Assembly (NCBI RefSeq): GCF_900114565.1
Contig: NZ_FOTM01000001.1
Span: 434,678-498,677 of the forward strand
Direction: 5' to 3'
DNA length: 64,000 nt
DNA from: Leifsonia sp. CL147
Lineage (GTDB): Bacteria; Actinomycetota; Actinomycetes; Actinomycetales; Microbacteriaceae
The position numbers were made by a program, and so were the translations under genes. The notes beneath the pieces are model-generated. The model had not been told where the DNA came from. It saw only the letters and a list, made by a program, of their open reading frames with translations, and made no database searches. Below are positions 33,888 through 42,515 of the stretch, piece by piece. Position 1 is the stretch's first letter. Each line of letters begins with the position of its first letter.

Positions 33888-35191
33888 GGTTCAGCGCCGC
33901 TGATTCGAGCAACCTCATCAGCGCGATGCGTAACAACATCACGAACGCGGACCTGATCATCGTCCGCCTCGATGCGGGCTCGCAGCATCTGGTCGCCCAA
34001 CTCGACGCGGGCGTGCTGCGGGGGGCCGCGTTCACGGCCGGGCGGGGCTTGTTCGCGGAGTTGATCCTTCCGGGCATCGCGAAACTCCGTGAAGCCGTAA
34101 GTGATATCCAGGCCGAGCTGGCGTCGTACGAGTACGCGCACTCCGTGATCGCCGGGTACGGCAACTTGGACCATGACGACCTCACGACCGCGTTGCAGGA
34201 GGCGAACGAGCGTCTTCGCCTCATCGAGGAGCAGATCGAACGCAACAGCGACTTTCTCACGCAGGTGCAAGCGGTGTTCAGGGGCGACGTGGAGAAGCTC
34301 GCCCACCAGAACCAAGTGCTCCAGCGGCTCAAAAACCAAGTCGAGAACGAGATTGAAGACCTCAAGGAAAAGATCGACAAGCTGGAGTGGTTCGTGGCTG
34401 ACGTGTCGAAGTACTTCTCCGACAGTCTGGAGGTGATGCGTCTCGCCACTCAGGCTGCAATCGAGTTGAACAAGGTCGCGGTCGAGGCCGATGGCAGTTA
34501 CTACACGAACGGCGTGGACCTGGCGATCATTCGTGGGCTGTCCGGCGCGAGGATTTCCACTCACAGCCACGCCGGCCTCGGTATCCCTGACGGCTTCGTC
34601 GTCTACGACACCCTGGAACACGCTTCGGCGCTCAGTTACGACAAGCTCGTGGAGTGGCTCGGTTCCGAAGAGGCCAGCCGGCTCCACTCCCTCGCCCGGA
34701 ACAACCCGGGGCTCTTGGACTCGATGCTCCGCGAGGCCTACAAGCTGAAGGTCGACGGCGACCCACTGGGCGCGCTGGGTGCCCTCTTCAACCTCCTGAG
34801 TGAGAACGGCTGGATCGCGCTCCAGGGCGGTCAAACAATTCTCGATAAATTCAAAACCAACGGCGATTGGGACATGAAGCGCTACCTCGCCGAAGACGCG
34901 GGGTACGAAAGCGGTGCCTTCTATCTCCATGACGAGCAAGGTCGGGTCGTTCGATCGGATGTCTTCGGAAACGTCATGTACGGCGCAATGCTCGCCCATT
35001 GGGGCGTCGACCTGGAGGTGGCGCTCAAAGGCGCAAACGCCGGCACCGCTGCAGGAGTCGATGCCGGAGTTAATGACGAGTTGGATGATCGGGCCGCGAG
35101 GTACGGTTACGACCTCTACAAGAAGTATCCGAACGGACTTTCTGAGAAGCAGTACTACGAAGAAGTCGCGAGTGCGAAGCTTACGGGCTAG
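33878..35191 (+). CDS. LXG-type polymorphic toxin with type-44-like C-terminal domain
   Basis: 437 aa. Residues 1-~200 are helical and LXG-like: a Leu-rich helix pair, then VLRGAAFTAGRGLFAELILP (the L-x-G-x-A-x-x-A pattern) and coiled coil (NERLRLIEEQIERNSDFLTQ; NQVENEIEDLKEKIDKLEWF). The tip, residues ~325-437, carries GDWDMKRYLAED, VVRSDVFGNVMYGAMLAHWG and YGYDLYKKYPNGLSEKQYYE, resembling polymorphic toxin type 44 (predicted RNase). No signal peptide: export would be by a type VII (Esx) system. AAGGAGAGG ribosome site. GC content falls toward the 3' end, a sign of module exchange. Confidence 0.75.
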   Translation: MGVRFSAADSSNLISAMRNNITNADLIIVRLDAGSQHLVAQLDAGVLRGAAFTAGRGLFAELILPGIAKLREAVSDIQAELASYEYAHSVIAGYGNLDHDDLTTALQEANERLRLIEEQIERNSDFLTQVQAVFRGDVEKLAHQNQVLQRLKNQVENEIEDLKEKIDKLEWFVADVSKYFSDSLEVMRLATQAAIELNKVAVEADGSYYTNGVDLAIIRGLSGARISTHSHAGLGIPDGFVVYDTLEHASALSYDKLVEWLGSEEASRLHSLARNNPGLLDSMLREAYKLKVDGDPLGALGALFNLLSENGWIALQGGQTILDKFKTNGDWDMKRYLAEDAGYESGAFYLHDEQGRVVRSDVFGNVMYGAMLAHWGVDLEVALKGANAGTAAGVDAGVNDELDDRAARYGYDLYKKYPNGLSEKQYYEEVASAKLTG

Positions 35192-35660
35192 GGCATTCCT
35201 GCTACTGGCGCTGACAATGGCTGTCCTGTCGCTGACGGGATGTTCGGGCCCGTTCACGGATACAGTCACGTGGCGAGGCGGCACGTTCTACGCCGAAGGC
35301 ACCGGCTCGCCCCACGTGGACAATGGACGGATGTCTCTGACGCTGCGGGCCGACGGAACCGGCTTCGTCGTGGACCTCCCGCGTGGGTATCGGAAGACGT
35401 CCGACCGCCCGTGCACCCCGGTAACTGGCGAAAAGCCCTACAGCGGCAAAATATCGTGGCACAAGGTGAACAATTTCCTGTTCGAGATCAAGTTCCCAGG
35501 CTCTCACTACGGGGTCGCGGCCCGACCAGAAAAGTTCGACGGAGACTGGACCGAGGCGCGCATCCAAGCCTGCAACGGGAGGGGCGGGTATTGGTCGGTA
35601 AAAATCGACTGCGGGCAGCCGGGTCTCGTCGCCAAGGAGATTCCACGCTGTCGTGACTAA
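35172..35660 (+). CDS. Immunity-type lipoprotein of the LXG toxin
   Basis: 162 aa. Leader MRSLRARAFLLLALTMAVLS ends in LTGCSG, a lipobox, so the protein is displayed outside the membrane where a secreted toxin would arrive. Core strands TWRGGTFYAEG, LTLRADGTGFVVDLPRGYRK, WHKVNNFLFEIKF and DWTEARIQACN match the orphan cassette's lipoprotein. GTG start (35172) within the toxin gene's end; 20-bp overlap means coupled expression, as expected for toxin-immunity pairs. Family not named. Confidence 0.75.
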   Translation: MRSLRARAFLLLALTMAVLSLTGCSGPFTDTVTWRGGTFYAEGTGSPHVDNGRMSLTLRADGTGFVVDLPRGYRKTSDRPCTPVTGEKPYSGKISWHKVNNFLFEIKFPGSHYGVAARPEKFDGDWTEARIQACNGRGGYWSVKIDCGQPGLVAKEIPRCRD

Positions 35661-35968
35661 CGGCCCTCCCGCCGATCACAAGGCACTTCCGCCGTTGGCG
35701 TCCGATATTCGGCTTGGGCTGGGAGATACTCCGCGCTGCTGTGACGAGAGCCACTCGCCCATCACCCGTTGTGCGCGTGGATCATTGGCGCAGCCAGACC
35801 AGCTTGTGTCAGCTGAGTGTGCGTCGCGGACTCTATTGACGCGCTCTTGGCGCTTCCCGCCGCGTGTTGCCGTTTCGGGCAAATCGCGCTACCGTCTGGT
35901 AAGCGCTTTCCGCCGGTGACCGAACAGAGCCCGGAAGGCATCTTCTTCCGCAACCGCAAGGAGCACAC
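35661..35968 (+). promoter_or_regulatory. Gene-free stretch with LacI-type operator
   Basis: 308 bp ahead of the sugar operon. Near-perfect palindrome GGTAAGCGCTTTCC at 35898-35911 with the central CG and flanks typical of LacI-family operators; it lies ~60 bp before the first start codon. The LacI gene at 30845 is the nearest candidate regulator. I see no gene in the remainder; an 88-codon open frame at 35653 lacks support. Confidence 0.55.
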
Positions 35969-37114
35969 ATGACGTCCATCGGCATCATCATGAACGGCGT
36001 CTCCGGGCGCATGGGATACCGGCAGCACCTGCTCCGGTCCATCCTCGCGATCCGGGAGCAGGGCGGTGTGCTGCTCTCCGACGGCCGGCGGGTGCAGGTC
36101 GTTCCGCTGCTCGTCGGCCGCAACGAGGAGAAGCTCGCGGAGCTCGCCCGGCGCCACGACCTCGCCGACTACACGACCGATCTGGATGCGGCGCTCGCCG
36201 ACGACCGCTGGCAGATCTACTCGGACTTCCTGGTCACGAAAGCTCGCAGCGCCGCGATCCGCAAGGCCATCGCCGCCGGCAAGGCGATCTACACAGAGAA
36301 GCCCACCGCGGAGTCCTTCGAGGAGGCGCTGGAACTCGCCCGCCTGGCCGAGGCGGCCGGAATCAAGAACGGCGTCGTGCACGACAAGCTCTACCTCCCG
36401 GGCCTGCGCAAGCTGAAGCGGCTGATCGACTCCGGGTTCTTCGGCCGCATCCTCTCGGTGCGCGGCGAGTTCGGCTACTGGGTGTTCGAGGGCGACTGGC
36501 AGGCGGCGCAGCGGCCCAGCTGGAACTACCGGGCGGAGGACGGCGGCGGCATCATCGTCGACATGTTCCCGCACTGGAGCTACGTGCTCGAGAACCTGTT
36601 CGGCCGCGTCGAGTCGGTGTACGCACAGGCGGCGACCGAGATCCCGCAGCGTGTCGACGAGCAGAGCCGCCCCTACGCGGCCACCGCCGATGATGCCGCG
36701 TACGCGATCTTCGGGATCGAGGGCGGCATCACCGCGCAGCTCAACTCCAGCTGGACCACCCGCGTCAACCGTGACGAACTGGTGGAGTTCCAGGTGGACG
36801 GCACGCACGGCAGCGCGGTCGCCGGCCTGTTCGGCTGCAAGATCCAGCCGCGCAACGCGACACCGAAGCCGGTCTGGAACCCCGACCTAGCCGACGAGCA
36901 CGACTACGACGCCGACTGGATCGAGTCGCCCTCGAACGAGGTGTTCGAGAACGGCTTCAAGACGCAGTGGGAGGAGTTCCTGCGCCACGTGCTCGAGGAC
37001 GCCCCGAACCCGTACGGCTTCCTCGCCGGCGCGCGCGGCGTGCAGCTGGCCGAGCAGGGCCTGCGCTCCTCCCGCGAGGGCCGGCGCATCCAGCTGGCCG
37101 AAGTCGGCCTCTGA
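35969..37114 (+). CDS. Gfo/Idh/MocA family oxidoreductase
   Basis: 381 aa NAD(P)-dependent sugar dehydrogenase. Rossmann start IGIIMNGVSGRMGYRQHLL (unusual NGVSGRMG glycine loop), the EKP motif in AIYTEKPTAESFEEAL, and active-site VHDKLYLPGLRKLKRL. C-terminal sheet domain from ~150. AAGGAG ribosome site. First gene of a four-gene operon coupled by one-base and four-base overlaps, under a LacI-type operator. Probably oxidises a sugar or cyclitol to a keto form (inference). Confidence 0.88.
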   Translation: MTSIGIIMNGVSGRMGYRQHLLRSILAIREQGGVLLSDGRRVQVVPLLVGRNEEKLAELARRHDLADYTTDLDAALADDRWQIYSDFLVTKARSAAIRKAIAAGKAIYTEKPTAESFEEALELARLAEAAGIKNGVVHDKLYLPGLRKLKRLIDSGFFGRILSVRGEFGYWVFEGDWQAAQRPSWNYRAEDGGGIIVDMFPHWSYVLENLFGRVESVYAQAATEIPQRVDEQSRPYAATADDAAYAIFGIEGGITAQLNSSWTTRVNRDELVEFQVDGTHGSAVAGLFGCKIQPRNATPKPVWNPDLADEHDYDADWIESPSNEVFENGFKTQWEEFLRHVLEDAPNPYGFLAGARGVQLAEQGLRSSREGRRIQLAEVGL

Positions 37115-38274
37115 TGGCGCGCACCACCCTCCTCCACGCAGACGGTTCGACGACGGCGATCGAGCTCCGCGACGCTCCCGGTCACCACCGGCCGACGCGG
37201 CCCCTGGTCTCGCGAGTCGCCTACGCCGCCGCTCATGTCATCCCCCGGCCGTGGGCGGACAACGTGCCCGGCGCGCCGGCCGAGATCGACTGGGATGCGA
37301 CTCTCGCGTACCGCCGGCACCTCTACTCCTGGGGTCTCGGCGTCGCCGACGCGATGGATACCGCCCAGCGCAACATGGGGCTGGATGCGGCCGCCACCCG
37401 GGAACTGATCACCCGCTCGGCGGAGACCGCCCGCGAGTCCGGTGGCCGCCTCGTCGCCGGGGTGAACACCGACCACGTCGAGGACGAGGTCATCTCGCTG
37501 GACGCGGTGATCGACGCGTACAAGGAGCAGGTGCACTTCACCGAGGACGCGGGGGCCGGGGTCGTCCTCATGGCCAGCCGCCACCTGGCCCGGGCAGCGC
37601 AGTCGCCCGCCGACTTCGAGCGGGTCTACCGGGAGGTGCTGGAGGCCGCAGCAGGTCCCGTCGTCCTGCACTGGCTGGGCGAGGCATTCGATCCGGCCCT
37701 CGCCGCGTACTTCGGGTCTGCCGACACGGCGGCCGCGAGCAGCACGGTCCTCCGGATCATCGAATCCGGCGGGGACAAGATCGCCGGAATCAAGCTCAGC
37801 CTCCTCGACCCCGGTGCCGAGATCGCCCTGCGCTCGCAGCTCCCCGACGGGGTCAGGATGTTCACGGGAGACGACTTCAACTACGTCTCGCTGATCGAAG
37901 GCGACGAACGGGCGCACTCGGACGCGCTGCTGGGCGCGTTCGCCGCGATCGCACCCAGTGCGTCGGCGGCCATCCAGGCAGTGGACGCGGGCGACACGGA
38001 CCGGTACCGCGACATCCTCGGCCCCACCGAATCCCTCTCGCGGCAGATCTTCGCCGCGCCGACCTACTTCTACAAGACGGGGATCGCGTTCCTGTCCTGG
38101 CTGAACGACCACCAGCGCTCGTTCACCATGGTCGGCGGTCTGCACTCGGCGCGCAGCCTCCCGCACCTGTCGGAGATCGTGCGGCTGGCCGACGCCGCCG
38201 GGGCGCTGGAGCGGCCCGAAGTGGCGGCTGCACGGTGGAACCACCTGCTGAGCCTGAACGGAGTGGACGCGTGA
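37114..38274 (+). CDS. DUF993 / dihydrodipicolinate-synthase-like aldolase
   Basis: 386 aa. Matches the DUF993 family in length and character: a TIM-barrel related to the DHDPS/aldolase superfamily with IDWDATLAYRRHLYSWGLGV near residue 50, NTDHVEDEVISLDAVI, and a candidate Schiff-base Lys in DKIAGIKLSLLDP. Family members occur in sugar gene clusters but have no established reaction that I know of. ATG overlaps the preceding stop by one base. The 3' neighbours encode a TIM-barrel isomerase and glycerate kinase, so retro-aldol cleavage of a keto-sugar is plausible. Confidence 0.82.
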   Translation: MARTTLLHADGSTTAIELRDAPGHHRPTRPLVSRVAYAAAHVIPRPWADNVPGAPAEIDWDATLAYRRHLYSWGLGVADAMDTAQRNMGLDAAATRELITRSAETARESGGRLVAGVNTDHVEDEVISLDAVIDAYKEQVHFTEDAGAGVVLMASRHLARAAQSPADFERVYREVLEAAAGPVVLHWLGEAFDPALAAYFGSADTAAASSTVLRIIESGGDKIAGIKLSLLDPGAEIALRSQLPDGVRMFTGDDFNYVSLIEGDERAHSDALLGAFAAIAPSASAAIQAVDAGDTDRYRDILGPTESLSRQIFAAPTYFYKTGIAFLSWLNDHQRSFTMVGGLHSARSLPHLSEIVRLADAAGALERPEVAAARWNHLLSLNGVDA

Positions 38275-39152
38275 CCCGGGCGGACCCCCGGCTGTCGCTC
38301 AACCAGGCGACCATCCGGCATGCGGATCTCGCCGACGCCCTCCGGGTCACGGCGGACGCGGGGGTCGAATCCATCGGACTGTGGAGGGAGCCGGTCGCCG
38401 AGGTGGGCCTGGAGACGGCGACGCGGATGGTCGCCGACTCCGGACTGCGCGTCTCCACACTGTGCCGGGGCGGCTTCTTCACGGCGATCGACGGCCCCGA
38501 GCGGCGCCGGTCGCTCGACGACAACCGGCGGGCGATCGCGGAGACCGCGGCGCTCGCGGCAGCCGGTGCTCCGGGCTCGCAGGCGGTGCTCGTGCTCGTC
38601 GCGGGCGGCCTGCCCGCGGGGTCCGTCGATCTCCGCGGCGCCCGCGGCCGGGTGGCCGATGCGATCGCGGAGCTCGAGCCCGATGCCCGCGCCTCGGGGG
38701 TGACCCTGGCGATCGAGCCATTGCATCCGATGTACGCCGCCGACCGCGCCGTCGTCTCCACTCTCGGCCAGGCGCTCGACCTGGCGGCGCCCTTCCCGCC
38801 CGAAACGGTCGGCGTCGCCGTGGACACCTTCCATGTCTGGTGGGACCCGGAGGTGCTCCCGCAGATCGCCCAGGCCGGTGCGGAAGGACGCATCGCGACG
38901 TACCAGGTCTGCGACTTCGTCACGCCGCTTCCCGCCGATGTGCTGCTCGGCCGCGGCATGATGGGGGACGGGCACATCGACTTCAGAAGCCTGACGGATG
39001 CCGTTGCGGCGGCCGGGTACGAGGGAGACATCGAGGTGGAGATCTTCAACGCCGCCATCTGGGAGGCGGATCCGGCCGAGGTCGTCGCCCGCACCGTCCA
39101 GGCGTTCGCCGACCACATCCCGCTGGCCGCATCCCGCCGGTCAGGCTGGTGA
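38271..39152 (+). CDS. Sugar phosphate isomerase/epimerase (xylose-isomerase-like TIM barrel)
   Basis: 293 aa. AP-endonuclease-2-type barrel with metal-ligand acidic residues in TLAIEPLHPMYAADR (Glu), VGVAVDTFHVWWDP (Asp, His) and GYEGDIEVEIFN (Glu). GRGMMGDGHIDF is another family block. GTG start overlapping the DUF993 stop (GTGA). Likely interconverts keto and aldo forms of the sugar handled by the first two enzymes. Confidence 0.87.
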   Translation: MTRADPRLSLNQATIRHADLADALRVTADAGVESIGLWREPVAEVGLETATRMVADSGLRVSTLCRGGFFTAIDGPERRRSLDDNRRAIAETAALAAAGAPGSQAVLVLVAGGLPAGSVDLRGARGRVADAIAELEPDARASGVTLAIEPLHPMYAADRAVVSTLGQALDLAAPFPPETVGVAVDTFHVWWDPEVLPQIAQAGAEGRIATYQVCDFVTPLPADVLLGRGMMGDGHIDFRSLTDAVAAAGYEGDIEVEIFNAAIWEADPAEVVARTVQAFADHIPLAASRRSGW

Positions 39153-39158
39153 CCTGAC

Positions 39159-40253
39159 GTGGCCCCGACCGTCGTGATCGCGCCCGACTCGTTCAAGGGC
39201 ACCGCCACCGCGGACGAGGTCGCCGTCGCAATCGGCGCGGGATGGTCGAGCGTCCGCCCAGGCGACCGCGTCATCCTGGCGCCGATGGCGGACGGCGGTG
39301 AGGGGACGCTTCTCGCCCTGCTGCGGGCCGTCCCCGACGCCGCACGTCACGCCGTCGATGTGACCGGGCCGGATGGCCGCAGGGTGAGCGCCGAATGGCT
39401 GATGCTCCCGGATCGAACCGGCGTGATCGAGCTCGCCGCGACGAGCGGAATCGGGTTGATGCAGCAGCTGGCCCCGATGACCGCAAGCACGGTCGGCTTC
39501 GGGGAGGCGATCGCCGATGCCCTCTCCGCCGGGGCGACGAGGCTGCTGCTCGCGCTCGGCGGGAGCGCGTCGACCGATGGAGGAACGGGCGCACTCACGG
39601 CGCTCGGCGCACGGTTCCTCGACGAGCAGTGCGAGCAGGTTCCGGCCGGCGGGGGAGGGCTCACCTCTCTCTGCTCGGCGGATCTCTCCGGGCTGCCGCC
39701 CCTCCCGCCGCGCGGCGCGCACATCCTCAGCGATGTCGACAGTCCGCTGCTGGGTCCGGCGGGCGCCGCGCACGTCTTCGCGCCGCAGAAGGGGGCGACC
39801 GCGGAACAGGTCGCGGAGCTCGAGGCGGGACTCGCCCGGCTGGCCGCCACGGTGGGAGCACCGGACGTCGCGGGTGCCGGAGCGGCGGGCGGCACGGCCT
39901 ACGGCCTTCTCGCCTGGGGAGCGACGCTGGGCTCCGGCGCCGCAGCGGTCGGGGAGGCCGTCGGCCTGCCGGCCCTCATCGCGGACGCCGACGTCGTCAT
40001 CACCGGCGAGGGCCGCTACGACGCTCAGTCGAGCGCCGGCAAGGTCACCGACTACGTCGCCGGACTGGCGCGGGACGCGGGCGCCGACGTCCTCCTCGCG
40101 GCAGGTCTCATCCGTGCCGACACGGGCAAGTACCTGCTGGCGTCGTCCCTCAGCGACCTGTCCGGGAGTCCCGAGGCCGCGATGCGCGAACCGCGCCGAT
40201 GGTCGGAGGCCGCGGGCGCGGACCTGGCCCGCCGCTACTCGGCGCTCCGCTGA
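39159..40253 (+). CDS. Glycerate kinase
   Basis: 364 aa, GlxK/GarK family (glycerate 2-kinase). Opens VVIAPDSFKGTATADEVA, then APMADGGEGTL, LLALGGSASTDGGTGALTAL, and DADVVITGEGRYDAQSSAGK near the C-terminus, all diagnostic. Produces phosphoglycerate, implying that the operon's pathway releases glycerate or a three-carbon aldehyde. GTG start 7 bp after the previous gene. It also fits the GarR-type reductase at 23366. Confidence 0.92.
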   Translation: MAPTVVIAPDSFKGTATADEVAVAIGAGWSSVRPGDRVILAPMADGGEGTLLALLRAVPDAARHAVDVTGPDGRRVSAEWLMLPDRTGVIELAATSGIGLMQQLAPMTASTVGFGEAIADALSAGATRLLLALGGSASTDGGTGALTALGARFLDEQCEQVPAGGGGLTSLCSADLSGLPPLPPRGAHILSDVDSPLLGPAGAAHVFAPQKGATAEQVAELEAGLARLAATVGAPDVAGAGAAGGTAYGLLAWGATLGSGAAAVGEAVGLPALIADADVVITGEGRYDAQSSAGKVTDYVAGLARDAGADVLLAAGLIRADTGKYLLASSLSDLSGSPEAAMREPRRWSEAAGADLARRYSALR

Positions 40254-40278
40254 CCCGAGTCGGGCCCTCGATCGGCGC

Positions 40279-40344
40279 GACTGCCGGTGTTCGGAACGTT
40301 TGCGGTCCGGCGCGCACCGGCATACGCTCCCAACCGCAGCAGTC
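40279..40344 (+). repeat. 66-bp intergenic palindromic repeat, copy R5
   Basis: CGGAACGTTTGCGG (40292-40305) in a convergent gap between glycerate kinase and thuA; right arm degenerate (CATACGCTCCCAACCGCAGC). Confidence 0.65.
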
Positions 40345-40371
40345 GCTGCGCCGCGACGTGCGCCGCGCTTC

Positions 40372-41070
40372 TCAGTCGGCGCTGGACAGCAGCCAGCGCA
40401 CGCACCGGGCGAGCAACGCCTGGTGCCCGGCCGACTCGTAGGCTGCCGTGTCGTGGCCGAGCGCGTCGTAGACCACCCGGGCGGACGCCGGGCCGACGGT
40501 GCGCGCCCAGACCACGGGGACCTCGTCCCCGCCCGATGATGCCGTTGCCGATGCCGTTGCCAGGACGATGTTGTCGGGCTCGAGGGACAGGTTCGAGTAC
40601 AGCTCGTCCTGCACCGCGAAGTCGTCGAGGCCGGCGATGAACGCGGGCGGCTCGGCGGCGAGGTGAACGTTCAGCCGGGCATAGTCCGGGTGGAAGCTCT
40701 CGCCCCTCACCCAGACACCGCCGAGGATGGACTTCCATTCCGGGATGCCGCGCAACGACGTGGATGTGGCGTGCACGCCCAGCAGCGGACGGCCTGCAGC
40801 GAGGTACCCCAGAAGGCCGGCCCGGCCCTCCGCTTCCGCGTCAGGCGCCGGATCGTCGGGGAAGTTCAGGGCCGGGTCCCCGAGGTTCAGCACGAGAAGG
40901 TCGGGCAGCTCCGAGGGGAGTGCCGCCATCCGGGCGTCGACGTCGCCGCTGACCTCCGCATCCATCCCGAGTGAGGTGAGCAGGCCGGCCAGCCGGTCCG
41001 AGGTGCGTGCGAACGGGTGCCAAGGATCGGCGTACCGTCCTTCACCGGACAGGATGAGTGCGCGCGTCAT
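40372..41070 (-). CDS. ThuA-domain protein
   Basis: 232 aa. Class-I amidotransferase-like fold of the trehalose-utilization ThuA group: ALILSGEGRYADPWHPFART, LLVLNLGDPALNF, GRPLLGVHATSTSLRGIPEW and VVWARTVGPASARVVYDALG. Family members are often tied to oligosaccharide use; the biochemical role is uncertain. Last gene of the tatA-tatC-tatB operon (ATGA overlap with tatB), which shares its operator with an oligosaccharide importer. Confidence 0.85.
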   Translation of the reverse strand: MTRALILSGEGRYADPWHPFARTSDRLAGLLTSLGMDAEVSGDVDARMAALPSELPDLLVLNLGDPALNFPDDPAPDAEAEGRAGLLGYLAAGRPLLGVHATSTSLRGIPEWKSILGGVWVRGESFHPDYARLNVHLAAEPPAFIAGLDDFAVQDELYSNLSLEPDNIVLATASATASSGGDEVPVVWARTVGPASARVVYDALGHDTAAYESAGHQALLARCVRWLLSSAD

Positions 41071-41384
41071 GCCTCGCCAGCCCGGTCGTGCTCGGCCGCG
41101 GTCGCACGCGCCCGTTCCGTTGTCTCTGCGGGCTCGAGCGTCAGCGCATCCCGGATGATCCGGCGGGGGTCGTAGCGCCGAGGGTCGAGGCGGGTCCAGT
41201 CGATGTCGTCGAACTCCGGCCCGACCTCCTCGCGGAGGCGTCCAGTGGTGTCGTCCGCGAGCTTCCGGAGCGTTCGGACCATGCGGCCGAGTGCCGCGGC
41301 CGCGGCCGGAAGGCGCTGCGGCCCGAGCAGGAACCCGGCGATCAGCGCGATCACAACGATCTTGTCGAAAGTCAGCCCGAACAT
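41067..41384 (-). CDS. tatB: Sec-independent protein translocase TatB
   Basis: 105 aa. N-terminal membrane helix DKIVVIALIAGFLLGPQRLP with the conserved Pro after it, amphipathic helix ALGRMVRTLRKLADDTTGRL, and the actinobacterial tail GPEFDDIDWTRLDPRRYDPR followed by RIIRDAL. It forms the substrate receptor with TatC. Starts 6 bp after tatC. Encoded last among the three tat genes. Confidence 0.9.
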   Translation of the reverse strand: MFGLTFDKIVVIALIAGFLLGPQRLPAAAAALGRMVRTLRKLADDTTGRLREEVGPEFDDIDWTRLDPRRYDPRRIIRDALTLEPAETTERARATAAEHDRAGEA

Positions 41385-41389
41385 GATGA

Positions 41390-42187
41390 TCAGCTTTCCA
41401 CGAAAAGGGACTCGGCCACGGTCGCCTCCAGGCGGCGGACGCGGCGCCGGTCGTTGAGCAGGCTCACGCCGCACGCGAGCCCGTACAGAGCCAGCATCGG
41501 CGCCGCCAGCAGCAGCATCGACATGACGTCGGCGGCCGGCGTCGCGATGGCCGTGAACAGGCAGATGCCGAGCAGAGCCCAGCGCCAGGCGTGGGTGATC
41601 GCGCGTCCTGACACCACTCCCGCGAAGTTGAGCAGGACGACGAACAGCGGAAGCACGAAGGCGACTCCGGTGACGAGCGTCAGCTTCAGCACGAAGTCGA
41701 AGTAGGCGCTCGCATCCAGATAGGAGGACGTGAGAGCGGGCGCGAATCCGGTCATGAGCTGGACGATGTGCGGCATCACCCACACGCCGGCTGCGCACCC
41801 GGCGATGAACAACGGGAGTGCGCTGAGGACGAAGCCGGAGGTGTACCGCTTCTCCCGGCGGTTCAGGGCGGGCATGAAGAAGGCGAAGAGCTGATACAGC
41901 CACACGGGACTGGACAGCACGATCCCGACGATCACGGCGATCTCGATCCGCAGGTCGAAGGCGGCGGAGATCGACGGGAAGTTGATGACGACCGCCCGGT
42001 CCTGGCTCCGTGCCGCAACGAGGACCGGGCTCCGGAGGAAGTCGAGAGCGGGTTCGGCAGCGAACCAGCCGGCGACCACTCCGACCCCGATCGCCACGGC
42101 GGCGCGCGTGAGTCGGCGGCGCAGCTCGGTGAAGTGCTCGGCCAGTCCCATGCGCCGCTCAGGGTCGCGCGCAGCTGGGTGACGCAT
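41390..42187 (-). CDS. tatC: Sec-independent protein translocase TatC
   Basis: 265 aa, six membrane segments. Opens GLAEHFTELRRRLTRAAVAI, the conserved cytoplasmic signal-binding site (H-x-x-E-L-R-x-R). Other family blocks: SSPVWLYQLFAFFMPALNRREK (broken here at 20: SSPVWLYQLFAFFMPALNRR), FDFVLKLTLVTGVAFVLPLF and TAIATPAADVMSMLLLAAPM. Core receptor for twin-arginine signals. Starts 7 bp after tatA. Confidence 0.94.
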   Translation of the reverse strand: MRHPAARDPERRMGLAEHFTELRRRLTRAAVAIGVGVVAGWFAAEPALDFLRSPVLVAARSQDRAVVINFPSISAAFDLRIEIAVIVGIVLSSPVWLYQLFAFFMPALNRREKRYTSGFVLSALPLFIAGCAAGVWVMPHIVQLMTGFAPALTSSYLDASAYFDFVLKLTLVTGVAFVLPLFVVLLNFAGVVSGRAITHAWRWALLGICLFTAIATPAADVMSMLLLAAPMLALYGLACGVSLLNDRRRVRRLEATVAESLFVES

Positions 42188-42193
42188 GAGGGC

Positions 42194-42412
42194 TCAGGCG
42201 TTCCCCGCGCTGGTGACTTCGGGCTCGGCGACGGCGGCGGCCGCAGTCGTCGACGCCTCCGGGTCGCGCTTGTCCTTCTGCACTTCCTTCTGCAGGATGC
42301 GGACCGACTGGCCGACGCTGCGGGCCAGAGCCGGGAGCTTGGCGGCGCCGAAGATCAGCACGACGACGGCGAGGATGATCAGCGCGTGCCATCCGGTGAG
42401 ATTTCCCAACAT
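42194..42412 (-). CDS. tatA: Sec-independent protein translocase TatA
   Basis: 72 aa. Membrane helix WHALIILAVVVLIFGAAKLP then amphipathic helix ALARSVGQSVRILQKEVQKD and a polar Ala/Glu tail. The FGxxKLP turn is diagnostic. AAGGAG ribosome site 9 nt before the ATG. First gene of the operon; a LacI-type operator lies 47 bp upstream. Confidence 0.94.
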   Translation of the reverse strand: MLGNLTGWHALIILAVVVLIFGAAKLPALARSVGQSVRILQKEVQKDKRDPEASTTAAAAVAEPEVTSAGNA

Positions 42413-42458
42413 TGGTAACTCCTTCGTTTCCGTGGGTGGAACTGTTGTCGAACTGCGT

Positions 42459-42470
42459 GGAACTAGTTTC
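42459..42470. promoter_or_regulatory. Operator GGAACTAGTTTC upstream of the tat operon
   Basis: Exact reverse complement of GAAACTAGTTCC at 46025-46036. Located 47 bp upstream of tatA, with a second half-site (GGAACTGTT) at 42438-42446. Confidence 0.7.
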
Positions 42471-42515
42471 AGAGATGGTATGCCGGATTGTGCGAAACCG
42501 CCACAGGCAGTTCCG

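Noticed and set aside
35653-35919. 88-codon open frame after the immunity gene
   Set aside because: Starts inside the immunity stop region, lacks a ribosome site and covers the operator; composition is not protein-like.
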